DNA of 64,000 nt, taken from Bacteroidota bacterium (lineage in GTDB: Bacteria; Bacteroidota; Bacteroidia; CAILMK01; JACPUW01). The position numbers and the translations under genes are program-made. Position 1 is the first letter of the stretch, and each line of letters opens with the position of its first letter. The stretch covers positions 116,323-180,322 of the forward strand of contig JACPUW010000035.1 of the NCBI GenBank assembly GCA_016192035.1, written 5' to 3'. Below the pieces are notes generated by a model, which searched no databases, had not been told where the DNA came from, and saw only the letters and a program-made list of their open reading frames with translations. This document shows, one piece after another, positions 9,839 to 18,590 of the stretch.

Positions 9839-9863
9839 AAAGCCCGGCCATTGGCCGGGCTTT
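9839..9863. terminator. Intrinsic terminator shared by convergent genes
   Basis: Perfect hairpin AAAGCCCGGCCA/TTGGCCGGGCTTT between the T9SS gene (+) and xerD (-). It can serve both directions. Confidence 0.85.
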
Positions 9864-9914
9864 GTTGTGCTAGCCTGTTCCCCTGGGCATGCCCCGGCGG
9901 AGAGTAGGTGCCGT

Positions 9915-10865
9915 TTATCCCGCTATTTGATACCGGGGATGGTGCCGCTCCAATACCTGTCGCAGGTGGCTTCGGTCTAAATGGGTATAGATCTCGGTGG
10001 TGGTGATGCTTTCGTGGCCCAGCATGTCTTGTACGGCCCTTAGGTCGGCCCCACCTTCTACCAAATGCGTGGCAAACGAATGCCTGAAGGTGTGCGGACT
10101 TACTGTTTTGCCTATCCCGGCCTTTTCCGTTAACTCTTTTACTATGTTGAAAATCATAACCCTGCTTAGTTTTTGGCCCCTTCGGTTCAGAAAGAAAATA
10201 TGCGAATGCCCGTTTTGGGCTACCTGCTGCCGCCGTATATGGTCATAGTATAGGCGTGCCTGGGCCAGTGCCACCGACCCCATGGGCACCAGCCGCTCCT
10301 TGTTGCCCTTGCCTATTACCTGCAAAAACTCATCATCAAAGTGTACATTGGCTATTTCCAGGTTCACCAACTCGCTTACCCTCAGTCCACAACTATACAA
10401 CAACTCAATAATCGCCCTGTTTCTTTCGCCTTCCGGTTGTGAGCGGTCTATCTGGGCTATCATTCTTTCTATTTCATCTTGGCTCAGCACCGTGGGTAGT
10501 TTTCGGCGGGTCCTGGGGCTGTCCACAAACTTCATGGGGCTTTCGGCTATCAACTCTTCCATGGCCAGGTACTTAAAGAATGCCTTCATGCCACTGATAA
10601 TGCGGGCCTGTGACGTGGCCAAAAAACCCATTTCATGTATCCACTGCACGAACATATGTGCAGTTGTACTGTCAACTGCTTGGGGCATAATGGGTTTTTC
10701 GCTAATTTCAAGAAACTGGCAGAATTTCTCCACGTCGTCAAGATAGGCGTCCAGTGTATTGTTTGACAGGGCCTTTTCCAGTTTTAAATAAGATTTAAAC
10801 CCATTGATAAAGGGCTTCCATTTAGGCCATAGACTGGGTGCTTGGGGTGATGGCTCAGGCTGCAT
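9915..10865 (-). CDS. xerD: Tyrosine recombinase XerD-like
   Basis: Resolves chromosome dimers at dif together with XerC and FtsK. From the ATG at 10865 it has 316 residues; an upstream in-frame ATG at 10907 would add 14 residues that match nothing in the family. The N-terminal SAM-like domain has KSYLKLEKALSNNTLDAYLD. The catalytic domain shows Arg in YSCGLRVSELVNL, Lys in IGKGNKERLVPMG, His and Arg in SPHTFRHSFATHL, His in MLGHESITTTEIYTH and the nucleophilic Tyr in that last motif. The complete set and normal length argue for the housekeeping enzyme rather than a phage integrase. No dif site was recognised. Confidence 0.92.
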   Translation of the reverse strand: MQPEPSPQAPSLWPKWKPFINGFKSYLKLEKALSNNTLDAYLDDVEKFCQFLEISEKPIMPQAVDSTTAHMFVQWIHEMGFLATSQARIISGMKAFFKYLAMEELIAESPMKFVDSPRTRRKLPTVLSQDEIERMIAQIDRSQPEGERNRAIIELLYSCGLRVSELVNLEIANVHFDDEFLQVIGKGNKERLVPMGSVALAQARLYYDHIRRQQVAQNGHSHIFFLNRRGQKLSRVMIFNIVKELTEKAGIGKTVSPHTFRHSFATHLVEGGADLRAVQDMLGHESITTTEIYTHLDRSHLRQVLERHHPRYQIAG

Positions 10866-10966
10866 GGGTGGCCAAGTTATTGGGGCCCCACAAAGCCAGG
10901 TGGCCATGTTATCCCATGGCCTGTGTACTACACCTGTTTACTCGCCATCCACATGTGGATGAATGC

Positions 10967-12784
10967 CTATTGCTTCACAAATTGCCCTTGGCTTATGAGT
11001 GCTTCGCGGTCAAATACTTTTATTATATAGTGACCGGGCGGTAGTTGGTTGGTGTGCAGTATGATTCGGTGTTGTCCTGCCCCATAGGCATCATGGCTCA
11101 ACACCTGAAGTTGTTTGCCTGCCATGTCATACACGGCTATGGTTAAAATGCGCCGTTGGTTTAGATCAAACTCTAGGGTGGTGGCTTCCACGGCAGGGTT
11201 GGGATACACGGCGGACTTGGTAGGGGTACCGCCAGGGCCTGTGCCTACCTGCCCGTTGAGCGACATTTCAAACAAATAATTGTCAAATCGCCCGTTTGGC
11301 CCACCTACCAGGCCAAAAAGCCAGCAGGTATTGGTGTTGTACCGGCGGGCCAGGGTGATATAGTCGCCCCATCGCTCTACCTCGTCGCGCAGCACGTCCA
11401 CATAGCCGCTGCCTTCTTGCACCACCACCATATTGCCCACATTCAGTTCGTGGTCTATTGACAGCACGGCCAATTCAGGATAAATATCCTTGCTCGATTG
11501 GGTAAAGGCTATGATTACCGACTGGTCGCCAGGGGTGGTGCCAGCCGAGGCAATGGTAGGGAAGGAAAGCCCCATTTTTTTGGCATCGCGGTGAAGGGTT
11601 TTTGTATCCACTTTGCGGGTTTTTAGGTCCACACGGTAGTAGTTCACCGCTGAGTGGTAATTGATGGTAGCTGTGGTATGCACCACGTGCAGCACCTGGT
11701 CTATCACTATGGCATGTTTGGTCCGGTTATCGCCCAGGTTAAGTTGGTCGGTGGTGCCAAGCTGATCGCCCTCATTGGGCACATCGTAGTACATCACCTC
11801 CACATCAAAGGCGGTCAATTCGTTGGTACTTGGGTTTAATTCATAAATTTCCAAGTAATTGTTGTAATAATCGTTCGTGCAGGTAAAGAGTGCCCGGTTG
11901 CTAAAACCCCATGGGCTGCCTTGTTCCACGGGCACCACGGTGAATGCGGGTTCTCCATCGGCCATCAGGCCTTGCCAGTATTGGTAGTTTAGCTCATTGC
12001 CTGCATATCCCGTTTTTTTCTCTATGCCTATTACCAGCGGCTCCTTAAAGTCGCCGTTGTCGTCATACATGTTCACCGACACAAATAGGGTGGACTGGTT
12101 GACCGCAATATTGGGGTAATCCATCCACTGGTCTTTTTCAAGCATGTCGCCGGGCAGTAGGTAGCCGTTCCAACCATCCATGGGATTGTTGCTCACCGAA
12201 AAGAGCACCAGCAGTTCTGATGTGCTTGACTCGTGGCCGTTGAGTATCACCATCACAAACCGGTCAGTACTGCGGTCGTACATCACGCGGGGGTCAAACA
12301 TCCCACTTTTTAAATTCGAGAAATAATCGCGCGACAAGCGAAGGAAGGTGGTGTTGCCCAGTTCGGTGCCATCGGCGCGGTAGTAGTAAATGTTTGAATT
12401 GATGGCGCTCACTATGATGCCGTCGTTGCTCACAGCCACCGAATTGTCGGCTGGGGTATATCCATTATATACGTTTGCCTTAAATGACTGGATCACCACG
12501 GGGTCAACGGGCGCCGATGCCTTGCCGCTACTGCCTAGGGCCACATAGTGGCCCGTGTCGGGGACTGTGGAGAGTTGTTGCCTTTGCCTAACTGCCCCAC
12601 TGCCGGCATGTGCTATGCGCACTACTTGATGTTCCCAGGTATAATCAGAGCCTAGCCCAGGCACAAAGGCCGCTAAGGGAGTTGACTTAAAAGCCGAAGG
12701 CCCATACACCGTGGTGTGCTGGGCCTTGCTTATAGGTATGAGGCTTATGGTGAAGCCTATCAATAGCAATATTCCTCTTCTCAT
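10967..12784 (-). CDS. T9SS cargo protein, propeller-like, paralogue of 52319-54181
   Basis: A secreted protein of 605 residues: signal peptide MRRGILLLIGFTISLIPISKAQ, a long central region and a C-terminal type A sorting domain (SAVYPNPAVEATTLEF to LPPGHYIIKVFDRE). The central region has blocks such as NSVAVSNDGIIVSAINSNI, FDPRVMYDRSTDRFVMVILN and ERWGDYITLARRYN that recur in the 620-residue protein at 52319-54181. The repeated D-R-F-V and W-D-Y blocks suggest a beta-propeller (inference). Its ATG overlaps the stop of the upstream PKD protein gene as ATGA, so the two are translationally coupled. The function is unknown. Confidence 0.88.
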   Translation of the reverse strand: MRRGILLLIGFTISLIPISKAQHTTVYGPSAFKSTPLAAFVPGLGSDYTWEHQVVRIAHAGSGAVRQRQQLSTVPDTGHYVALGSSGKASAPVDPVVIQSFKANVYNGYTPADNSVAVSNDGIIVSAINSNIYYYRADGTELGNTTFLRLSRDYFSNLKSGMFDPRVMYDRSTDRFVMVILNGHESSTSELLVLFSVSNNPMDGWNGYLLPGDMLEKDQWMDYPNIAVNQSTLFVSVNMYDDNGDFKEPLVIGIEKKTGYAGNELNYQYWQGLMADGEPAFTVVPVEQGSPWGFSNRALFTCTNDYYNNYLEIYELNPSTNELTAFDVEVMYYDVPNEGDQLGTTDQLNLGDNRTKHAIVIDQVLHVVHTTATINYHSAVNYYRVDLKTRKVDTKTLHRDAKKMGLSFPTIASAGTTPGDQSVIIAFTQSSKDIYPELAVLSIDHELNVGNMVVVQEGSGYVDVLRDEVERWGDYITLARRYNTNTCWLFGLVGGPNGRFDNYLFEMSLNGQVGTGPGGTPTKSAVYPNPAVEATTLEFDLNQRRILTIAVYDMAGKQLQVLSHDAYGAGQHRIILHTNQLPPGHYIIKVFDREALISQGQFVKQ

Positions 12785-13611
12785 TCCGATTTATAGGCCT
12801 TCATAACGTAACTCGTCTGGCCATTGTTCAGGGTGAGGTAATATACCCCGTTGGCTGCACCTTGCCACAATGGAGTAAGCTCAATATGATGACTTCCAAT
12901 AGGATATGTCTGTTCTTGTTGGTAAATTACCTTCCCTGTTTGATCACTTAGGAAAAATGTGAGTGGGGTTTTTTCTTGCGTTTGGAAGCGCAGTACCGAG
13001 TGCGCTGAGGGATTGGGGTAGAGCGTCATTTGGTAGGTGTTTGTTTCGCCCACGCTTTCAAACGAATCTACAATCACTATGTCTTCGCTAAAGGTATCAT
13101 TGCACATAAAATCGGTATAGGCTATGAGTTTCACGGTATAGGTGCCGCTACCCGGGTAGGTGTGGGTAATTGAATCGGCGTACTTGATGTCGGTTTCGCC
13201 ATCGCCATAATCCCAATCTAGGCTCACAAAGTTCTCGCACTTAGGGTACAAGAGGCAAACAATGGAAATGGTTTTGTACTCAAAACGGGCAGTGGCCTTC
13301 AGTTCTACCTTTATAAGCTGGGTAGCGCTGTCTTTCTGTTTGGTTTCTTTGTCTATGGCCACCAATGACACGGTGAAGGAGTCAAGTTTGCTGTCAATGT
13401 CGTAAGAGTGCTTGGTTTTTTTTGTGTAATACACGGTGCCATCGCCCATGTACCACACAAAGGAATCGGAGTTAACCGATTGGTTTCCAAAATCTATCTT
13501 TTGGTTTTCGCACCATATGGATTTGGCCACATTGATGCGCGCCATAGGTGTTTGGCTCCAGGCCGGGGAGTTGAGCAGTGCCATGACTGCCATTAGGGTA
13601 AAGATTCTCAT
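12781..13611 (-). CDS. T9SS cargo: PKD-domain protein
   Basis: A secreted protein of 276 residues. The signal peptide is MRIFTLMAVMALLNSPAWSQ. Two PKD-like modules follow, with FVWYMGDGTVYYTKKTKHSY and LDWDYGDGETDIKYADSITH as the WDFGDG-type cores, the second continuing YPGSGTYTVKLIAY. The type A sorting domain runs from MTLYPNPSAHSVLRF to GVYYLTLNNGQ. PKD modules usually act as spacers or carbohydrate- or protein-binding units on the cell surface; no catalytic domain is present. It leads a two-gene operon with the propeller-like protein. A TATTTTTG box lies 30 bp upstream of the ATG. Confidence 0.9.
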   Translation of the reverse strand: MRIFTLMAVMALLNSPAWSQTPMARINVAKSIWCENQKIDFGNQSVNSDSFVWYMGDGTVYYTKKTKHSYDIDSKLDSFTVSLVAIDKETKQKDSATQLIKVELKATARFEYKTISIVCLLYPKCENFVSLDWDYGDGETDIKYADSITHTYPGSGTYTVKLIAYTDFMCNDTFSEDIVIVDSFESVGETNTYQMTLYPNPSAHSVLRFQTQEKTPLTFFLSDQTGKVIYQQEQTYPIGSHHIELTPLWQGAANGVYYLTLNNGQTSYVMKAYKSE

Positions 13612-13641
13612 ATAATTGGTATTTTAACAGTTCAGTCTTGG

Positions 13642-13649
13642 CAAAAATA
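13642..13649 (-). promoter_or_regulatory. -7 box TATTTTTG for the PKD/propeller operon
   Basis: TAnnTTTG match on the minus strand, 30 bp upstream of the ATG at 13611. No perfect -33 TTTG. Confidence 0.5.
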
Positions 13650-13726
13650 GCCCTTTGGCCCATAGATATGAAACCCGTGGGGCCAATCTGTAGCCGCAAG
13701 AATAACAAGGGCCTGTGCTCAAGGGC

Positions 13727-13734
13727 TACCTTTG
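13727..13734 (+). promoter_or_regulatory. -7 box TACCTTTG at trmD, possibly leaderless
   Basis: TAnnTTTG match that ends only 6 bp before the trmD ATG. Transcription would start at or next to the start codon. Confidence 0.5.
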
Positions 13735-13740
13735 CCTTTT

Positions 13741-14448
13741 ATGCGCATTGACATCATTACCATCTTTCCTGATATGCTGAGGGGTTTTTTCTCACAGGGC
13801 ATGCTGCCACGGGCACAGCAAAAGGGCTTGCTGGAGATACACTTGCACCAACTGCGCGATTATGTGGAAGGCAAGGGCAGCCGCAAGCCAGTGGACGACT
13901 ACGCTTTTGGCGGAGGGGCTGGCATGGTGATGGGCATAGGGCCCATAGCCCGTTGCGTAGAGACCCTGGAAAGGGAGGTGCGCTTTGACCACAAGATTTT
14001 TGTGACACCAGACGGGGAACGGTTGGGGCAGGCAAGGCTCAATTCCCTGTCTATATGTGGCAACCTGCTCATACTCTGCGGGCGGTACAAGGGGGTGGAC
14101 CAGCGCGTGCGCGACCACTTGATGGACCTGGAAATCAGTATAGGCGACTACGTGCTGACCGGTGGCGAGCTACCGGCGGCGGTACTGGTGGACGGCATAG
14201 CCCGGCTCATTCCAGGGGTGTTATCTGATGAGAGTTCGGCACTGCTGGATTCTTATCAGGGTGGATTGCTGGATGCACCTGTATATACCCGCCCTGCCGA
14301 TTACTGCGGACTTTCGGTGCCTGATGTGCTGCTGTCAGGGCATGAGGCCAATATAGAGGCTTGGCGCCTAGCCCAGTCCATAGAAAAGACCCGCCAGCGC
14401 AGGCCTGACCTGCTGCGGGGCACGGATGCATTGAGTGAGGAAAGGTAG
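13741..14448 (+). CDS. trmD: tRNA (guanine-N1-)-methyltransferase TrmD
   Basis: Methylates N1 of G37 next to the anticodon using SAM, which prevents +1 frameshifting. From the ATG at 13741 it has 235 residues, the normal size. Start [16 protein letters not shown]; then [29 protein letters not shown], the trefoil-knot SAM motif [15 protein letters not shown], and [18 protein letters not shown]. All are family hallmarks. A TTG three codons upstream is in frame but lies in the -7 box, so ATG is chosen. A second -7 box overlaps the trmD stop codon and should drive the next gene. Confidence 0.97.
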   Translation: MRIDIITIFPDMLRGFFSQGMLPRAQQKGLLEIHLHQLRDYVEGKGSRKPVDDYAFGGGAGMVMGIGPIARCVETLEREVRFDHKIFVTPDGERLGQARLNSLSICGNLLILCGRYKGVDQRVRDHLMDLEISIGDYVLTGGELPAAVLVDGIARLIPGVLSDESSALLDSYQGGLLDAPVYTRPADYCGLSVPDVLLSGHEANIEAWRLAQSIEKTRQRRPDLLRGTDALSEER

Positions 14449-14453
14449 TTTTG
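14446..14453 (+). promoter_or_regulatory. -7 box TAGTTTTG overlapping the trmD stop
   Basis: The TAG stop of trmD forms the first three bases of a TAnnTTTG match, placed 7 bp before the TTG start and 19 bp before the ATG of the next gene. Confidence 0.5.
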
Positions 14454-14460
14454 CACCACC

Positions 14461-15087
14461 TTGACCCGATTGATGCTCATTTTGTTGTTCCTGCCGCTGG
14501 TTTTTATTGGCCTGCAGGGCTGCTATGCCCCGCTTACCTGGGGCAAAAAGGGGAGCTATAAGGACAGCACCCTCACCGTCTATCACTACAATTTTGATGG
14601 GTCTATTAGCGGCAAAACCTTGTTTACCTATAAGTCAAGAAGGAAATCGATAGTGGAGTTTACGGAATTTTTGCCGGTGGTCACGCTGGCTGTAAACCCT
14701 GACAATGCCCCGCCCGATACTTCGGGAACGGATACCCTTGCCGTAGCCAGCGGGCCTGATACGCTTACCGCTGCCATAACCCTGGATAAGCGGTTTTACA
14801 TAGACGACAATATCTATAGGCAGCGACAGAAAAAATTGAGCTATTACGATGGTGCAGAAGTGGTTAAGGAAAAGACCCGAAAGTCGTCAAAACTGCGCGA
14901 TGGCTGTGAGATAGTGATGGGCAAGCGCAGCAAGATGTATGACAATATGGGGGCAATTATATTTAAGGAGAACTATAATTTTTTGTATCACAGGCAAGTA
15001 AGATATATTTATGATGAAAGTGGCGGGAAATTGCAAAAGCGAAAAGTGAAATGCCAATTCAAGCCGAAATTTAGGAACTACCCATAA
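14461..15087 (+). CDS. Probable lipoprotein of unknown function
   Basis: About 208 residues. From the TTG at 14461 it reads MTRLMLILLFLPLVFIGLQGC, a lipoprotein signal peptide with lipobox LQGC. The ATG at 14473 would remove the only positive charge before the hydrophobic core, so TTG is preferred, though not proven. The mature part has no family I recognise. It is basic near its C terminus (KLQKRKVKCQFKPKFRNY) with many Tyr and Lys residues, and it has a Thr/Pro/Asp-rich stretch around residues 80-100 (DNAPPDTSGTDTLAVASG). It follows trmD closely but probably has its own promoter. Confidence 0.7.
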   Translation: MTRLMLILLFLPLVFIGLQGCYAPLTWGKKGSYKDSTLTVYHYNFDGSISGKTLFTYKSRRKSIVEFTEFLPVVTLAVNPDNAPPDTSGTDTLAVASGPDTLTAAITLDKRFYIDDNIYRQRQKKLSYYDGAEVVKEKTRKSSKLRDGCEIVMGKRSKMYDNMGAIIFKENYNFLYHRQVRYIYDESGGKLQKRKVKCQFKPKFRNYP

Positions 15088-15130
15088 TGGTGGGTCAAGC
15101 CCTAAGGCAAACCATTTTTAATTTGCCCAC

Positions 15131-16444
15131 TTGCACGTGACTGGTCATACCCCAGATTTTTTTACATCCATTTGGAACCGCCCGTTCCTGTGCCAGGCCG
15201 GGGAAGTGGTCACTTTCGGTGAATTTTTTCAATGGCAAGAAGCCCAATCGGCCGTGGGGCCGCACCAACAATGGCCAAATGGCGGGGTAGTGCTTGATGT
15301 CAGCGCTGTGATGACCGCATTCCCATGGTTTTATTTCTTGCTTACCCAGGGTTGCTCGGTGGTGCCGGTACATGGGCCTGGGGCACTTGGCTGGCTGGGC
15401 AATGACTCCGGACACTGGCAAACTTTTCTACAGCCCCAGAGGGAGGGCTATACCGCCAAGCCCCTGAAAGGGCAGGATACACTGGCGGGACAAGGGTCCT
15501 TCCTGGCCTTGTTTACCTCAGGCACCTCTGGCCACCGCCGGTTGGTGTACCACCATGCCATTCCGTTTCTCCGCACCTACCAGCCATATTTCATTGGCCG
15601 GCAGGTGCTTGTGTATTTTCCGCTGCACCACATATCGGGGGTTGATGCCCTGTTGCGCAGCTTATATCACGGCAATACGGTGCATGTGCCTCAATCCATA
15701 TCTGTGAGCGACATAGTGGAGTGCCTGGCAGCCCATGCTATGGATACCCTGTTGGCCTCTCCAAGCCTGTTGGGTAGCCTCTTGCTGTCGGGGCTACGTG
15801 GCAGCGACCTGCCGGCCCTAGAAAGGGTCTATCTGGGTGCCGATGCCTGTCCGTCCCATGTGCTCAAACAATTTGAAGCACGTTTTCCCGGGGTTAGGGT
15901 GTATAACCGCTACGCTTCCACCGAGTTGGGCACGGCCTTGACCCGCTCGGCGAGTAACCCTAGGGCTATCTCTTTTAGGGATGCAGGAAGCTACAAAGTG
16001 CGCCAGGGTGCCTTGTTCGTACGAAAGCCCTTGTCGCTGCATTGCATACAAGACCACGGAAAACCGCCTGTACCGGTGCGCAATGTGTGGTGGGAGACAG
16101 GAGATTTTGCCATGGAAACGTCGGAGGGATTGGTATTTGACCACCGACGGGAAGACCGCATGGTGGTGGGTGGCGAGAAGGTGCTGGCAGGGGAAATCGA
16201 AGCAGCCATCGCCCTGTTGGACTGGGTGGGACAGTGCAGGGCATATGCGGTGGATAATGAGCTCCTGGGCCAAGCTGTGGGTTTGGACATAGTGCTCAGG
16301 CAAAACATAGAATATGAGCTAGTTAAGGCATTAGTAAGGCAACACTGCATTAAATTGTTGCCGCCCAGCCATATGCCTGTGCAACTGCGGGTGCTTAAAG
16401 AATTGCCCAGCCCCTACCTGCTTAAAAAAGTGGGGGGAGAATAG
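15131..16444 (+). CDS. Diverged adenylate-forming (ANL) ligase, MenE-like
   Basis: An AMP-binding enzyme of about 437 residues that activates a carboxylate as acyl-AMP and passes it to CoA or a carrier protein. The ATP-loop motif is LFTSGTSGHRRLV, degenerate against SGTTGxPKG because the usual Lys-Gly is Arg-Leu. Others are the A5 motif YNRYASTELG, the A7 motif WETGDFA, the A8 hinge HRREDRMVVGGEKVLAGEIE and a C-terminal Lys in PSPYLLKKVGG, close to the A10 Lys position. It is shorter than most acyl-CoA ligases. No men genes lie nearby, so o-succinylbenzoate is only one possible substrate. No ATG is available; TTG at 15131 or GTG at 15137 must start it. Confidence 0.75.
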   Translation: MHVTGHTPDFFTSIWNRPFLCQAGEVVTFGEFFQWQEAQSAVGPHQQWPNGGVVLDVSAVMTAFPWFYFLLTQGCSVVPVHGPGALGWLGNDSGHWQTFLQPQREGYTAKPLKGQDTLAGQGSFLALFTSGTSGHRRLVYHHAIPFLRTYQPYFIGRQVLVYFPLHHISGVDALLRSLYHGNTVHVPQSISVSDIVECLAAHAMDTLLASPSLLGSLLLSGLRGSDLPALERVYLGADACPSHVLKQFEARFPGVRVYNRYASTELGTALTRSASNPRAISFRDAGSYKVRQGALFVRKPLSLHCIQDHGKPPVPVRNVWWETGDFAMETSEGLVFDHRREDRMVVGGEKVLAGEIEAAIALLDWVGQCRAYAVDNELLGQAVGLDIVLRQNIEYELVKALVRQHCIKLLPPSHMPVQLRVLKELPSPYLLKKVGGE

Positions 16445-16450
16445 CATGAA

Positions 16451-16670
16451 TTCACGCAAAGACCGCAAAGGGAAGTTCACGCAAAGACCGCAAAGGGGAT
16501 TCACACAATGGCCCACAAGGTCTTAGCGAGCTCTACGGATTCTTGGCGTGCTTTGCGTGAAAAGACTAGAAAAGAATGAAACCCAAGAAAGGACCGCAAA
16601 GGGGATTCACACAATGGTCCACAAGGTCTTAGCGAGCTCTGCGGATTCTTGGCGTGCTTTGCGTGAAAAA
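16451..16670. repeat. Two-copy intergenic repeat with inverted ends
   Basis: Two nearly identical direct copies of about 79 bp (16486-16564 and 16592-16670) differ at about two positions. Copy 1 is enclosed by a perfect 11-bp inverted repeat: TTCACGCAAAG at 16476-16486 and CTTTGCGTGAA at 16551-16561. A third TTCACGCAAAG lies at 16451-16461. The second copy keeps only its right arm. Confidence 0.85.
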
Positions 16671-16737
16671 GACATGGAAAGACATGGAAAAGGCAAACGA
16701 TTGCACAACTCCTATTTCTCTCCACAGGGTATAGCAT

Positions 16738-16790
16738 AAAAAAAACCGCCCAGAAGTAAGATACATCGATCTTACCTATGAGCGGCTTAT
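16738..16790 (-). terminator. Intrinsic terminator of the DUF1566 lipoprotein gene
   Basis: Read on the minus strand: outer GCCGC/GCGG arms, inner GTAAGAT/ATCTTAC stem, then a run of eight T. Confidence 0.75.
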
Positions 16791-16812
16791 TGTTAGGGCA
16801 AGCTGGCTTTTC

Positions 16813-17598
16813 CTAATCCTTGATTCTTACGCACATGCCTTTCATTGAATCTTCCTTGGCTCCTTCTATGCCAATGGGCACGAAGCTCCAGGGATAGTCA
16901 AATTCAAGGTAATACGCCGACTGGTCGGAACCCTCAGTACTTGACCAAAGATCAGCACGCCCGGTAGGAAGGTTTAGGCTATCAGCCGCATAGATTTCTT
17001 CTATCTCAGTGATTCCCGGCAAATACCAATCGGTAAAACCCAGGGTGGTCAACTCGGAACATTTTTTCGCGGCACTTGGCGCGGACAGCCCTGCCAGTTT
17101 ATCCGTATTCGATTTTCCGTCAGTAAAAGAGGTGGCACCCGTTTCCGCTTGCGGCCCCCAGTCGCTGGTAACAACGGCATCCTCATGCATCATGTACGTG
17201 GTAGATCCTACGGAAATTTCTATATGGCTTAAGGTGGTAAACTCTATTTCATTCCCATAGCCAGTGCCTACTTCATTGGTGGCATAGGCCCTTAGATAGT
17301 ATTTTGTCCCAATATCCAGGCCTGAAATTTCGGAGACAAAACTTCCGGTACCGGTGCCGTTCGTGGTAAGCGAATTATTGATGTTTGGCCCAGTCAGCGT
17401 GCTCCAGCACACACCGCGGGCTGTAATGTCACTTCCCCCATCATCGGTTACCGTTCCCCCGCTTTTGGCAGAGTTGCCCTTTATGTCGCTAAGGGCTATG
17501 GTTTCTACCGTGGGTTCCTTTTCTTTTTTGCATGAACCAATCCAGGTAACGGCAACTCCTAGGGTTAGAAGCGCCAAGATGTTTTTTACGGTCTTCAT
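16813..17598 (-). CDS. Lipoprotein with fibronectin-like and DUF1566 domains
   Basis: An outer-surface lipoprotein of 261 residues. The signal peptide MKTVKNILALLTLGVAVTWI ends at lipobox IGSC, followed by a charged KKEKEP linker. Residues about 30-125 form a beta-sandwich module common in Bacteroidetes lipoproteins (SGGTVTDDGGSDITARGVCW, then YYLRAYATNEVGTGYGNEIEF). The C-terminal 130 residues are DUF1566/Lcl-like, with LGFTDWYLPGITEIEEIY, DLWSSTEGS and KGMCVRIKD. DUF1566 is a C-type-lectin-like fold often found in surface adhesins. A possible -7 box lies about 160 bp upstream, implying a long 5' leader. Confidence 0.85.
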   Translation of the reverse strand: MKTVKNILALLTLGVAVTWIGSCKKEKEPTVETIALSDIKGNSAKSGGTVTDDGGSDITARGVCWSTLTGPNINNSLTTNGTGTGSFVSEISGLDIGTKYYLRAYATNEVGTGYGNEIEFTTLSHIEISVGSTTYMMHEDAVVTSDWGPQAETGATSFTDGKSNTDKLAGLSAPSAAKKCSELTTLGFTDWYLPGITEIEEIYAADSLNLPTGRADLWSSTEGSDQSAYYLEFDYPWSFVPIGIEGAKEDSMKGMCVRIKD

Positions 17599-17894
17599 AA
17601 TGTGTTTGTTAAATTATTAATATTTGTTGTAAGCTAATCCTTGGGTAGGTCTTTTGCTAAACCCGCAGTGCATAAGCTGCAAGCCCATTGTTCAATAATT
17701 GGGGAGAACGTTTGGTCTATGAGGCTCATTCATTGCTAATTTTTAAGACAACAAAGGCAAATGTACTGTTGCTATAGCCTTATCACTGTGCTTCACAAAA
17801 AATTGATCGTTACTATTCAAAACGGCCAATGGTGGGGTAAAATGGGTGGTTCTTATCATTGCGCACATAAAAACTGGAGCAACCATTCTCCGGA
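17599..17894. other. Intergenic region with a distant -7 box
   Basis: 296 bp between the SDR 3' end and the DUF1566 lipoprotein start. The only feature seen is CAAATGTA at 17758-17765 (TACATTTG on the minus strand), 160 bp from the lipoprotein ATG. I found no conserved RNA structure in the leader. Confidence 0.4.
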
Positions 17895-18590
17895 TTACAC
17901 CAAACCCCCTAGGTGCAGGGTTTCACCGCTCAGGTAGGTGTTGGCAGGTGCACATAGGAAGTCTATACAGTGAAGCACCTCATCCAGGCCTATACTGCGC
18001 CCCAGCACCGTCTTTTCCAAACCTTTTTGCCTATCTTCTTCCCGCATGTGCTCGCCCAGGCCCATCTCCATGGGGGGCAGCGATACCCCGTTTACCATCA
18101 CCATATAAGAGGCCAACTCCATGGCCGCCAGTTTAGTTACCTTGTCCAGTGCTGCCTTTGCTGCGGCATACCCCACCGTGCCCGCAAAATTGGCCGCTGC
18201 TGCGATGCTGCTTATGTTCACCACATGTCCGCCACCACCCACCATAAGCCTTGCAAACACCCTAAGGCAGGCTATGGGGGCCACGGCGTTAAGGGCAAAA
18301 CTATCTTCCACCTCTCCCTTGCCCAGCACCAGTAGGTAGTTCATCCTGGCCGCGCCCGCATTGTTTATAAGCACCTGTATGGCTTTGGCTTGTGCCTTTA
18401 TGCCCACAAAGGCTTGCTGTAGTGACGCCTCTTGGGTCAGGTCTGCCGCGTGGTGTATAAAGCGGGGGTGTTCCCACGCCGGCTTATACCGGCTTATGCC
18501 CCATACCCGGTGGCCCAGGCCTACATGGTGCTGGCATATGGCTAGCCCTAGACCACGGCTGCACCCCGTTACCACCACATGTCTATCCAT
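17895..18590 (-). CDS. Short-chain dehydrogenase/reductase (FabG-like)
   Basis: A classical SDR of 231 residues, NAD(P)H-dependent. The cofactor motif TGCSRGLG is at residues 8-15 and NNAG at 76-79. The active-site tetrad is intact: Asn101, Ser127 or Ser128, Tyr141 and Lys145 (YAAAK). Its start overlaps the stop of the acyl-carrier-like gene upstream by 8 bp, which points to a carrier-bound substrate such as a 3-oxoacyl group. No ketosynthase is adjacent; fabF lies 19 kb away in the fatty-acid operon. It resembles the SDR/ACP pairs of small secondary-metabolite or glycan-decorating clusters, but the product cannot be named. Confidence 0.88.
   Translation of the reverse strand: MDRHVVVTGCSRGLGLAICQHHVGLGHRVWGISRYKPAWEHPRFIHHAADLTQEASLQQAFVGIKAQAKAIQVLINNAGAARMNYLLVLGKGEVEDSFALNAVAPIACLRVFARLMVGGGGHVVNISSIAAAANFAGTVGYAAAKAALDKVTKLAAMELASYMVMVNGVSLPPMEMGLGEHMREEDRQKGLEKTVLGRSIGLDEVLHCIDFLCAPANTYLSGETLHLGGLV

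Larger units (their letters stand above)
16445..16812. other. Gene-free stretch carrying a repeat pair and a terminator
   Basis: The 368 bp between the ligase and the DUF1566 lipoprotein hold the two-copy intergenic repeat and a terminator read on the minus strand. Open frames here are generated by the repeat and are not called. Confidence 0.8.

Noticed and set aside
16486-16670. CRISPR or small coding gene in the intergenic repeats
   Set aside because: Only two copies of 79 bp with a 27-bp gap, and open frames there simply reflect the repeat; no spacer variation or signal peptide.
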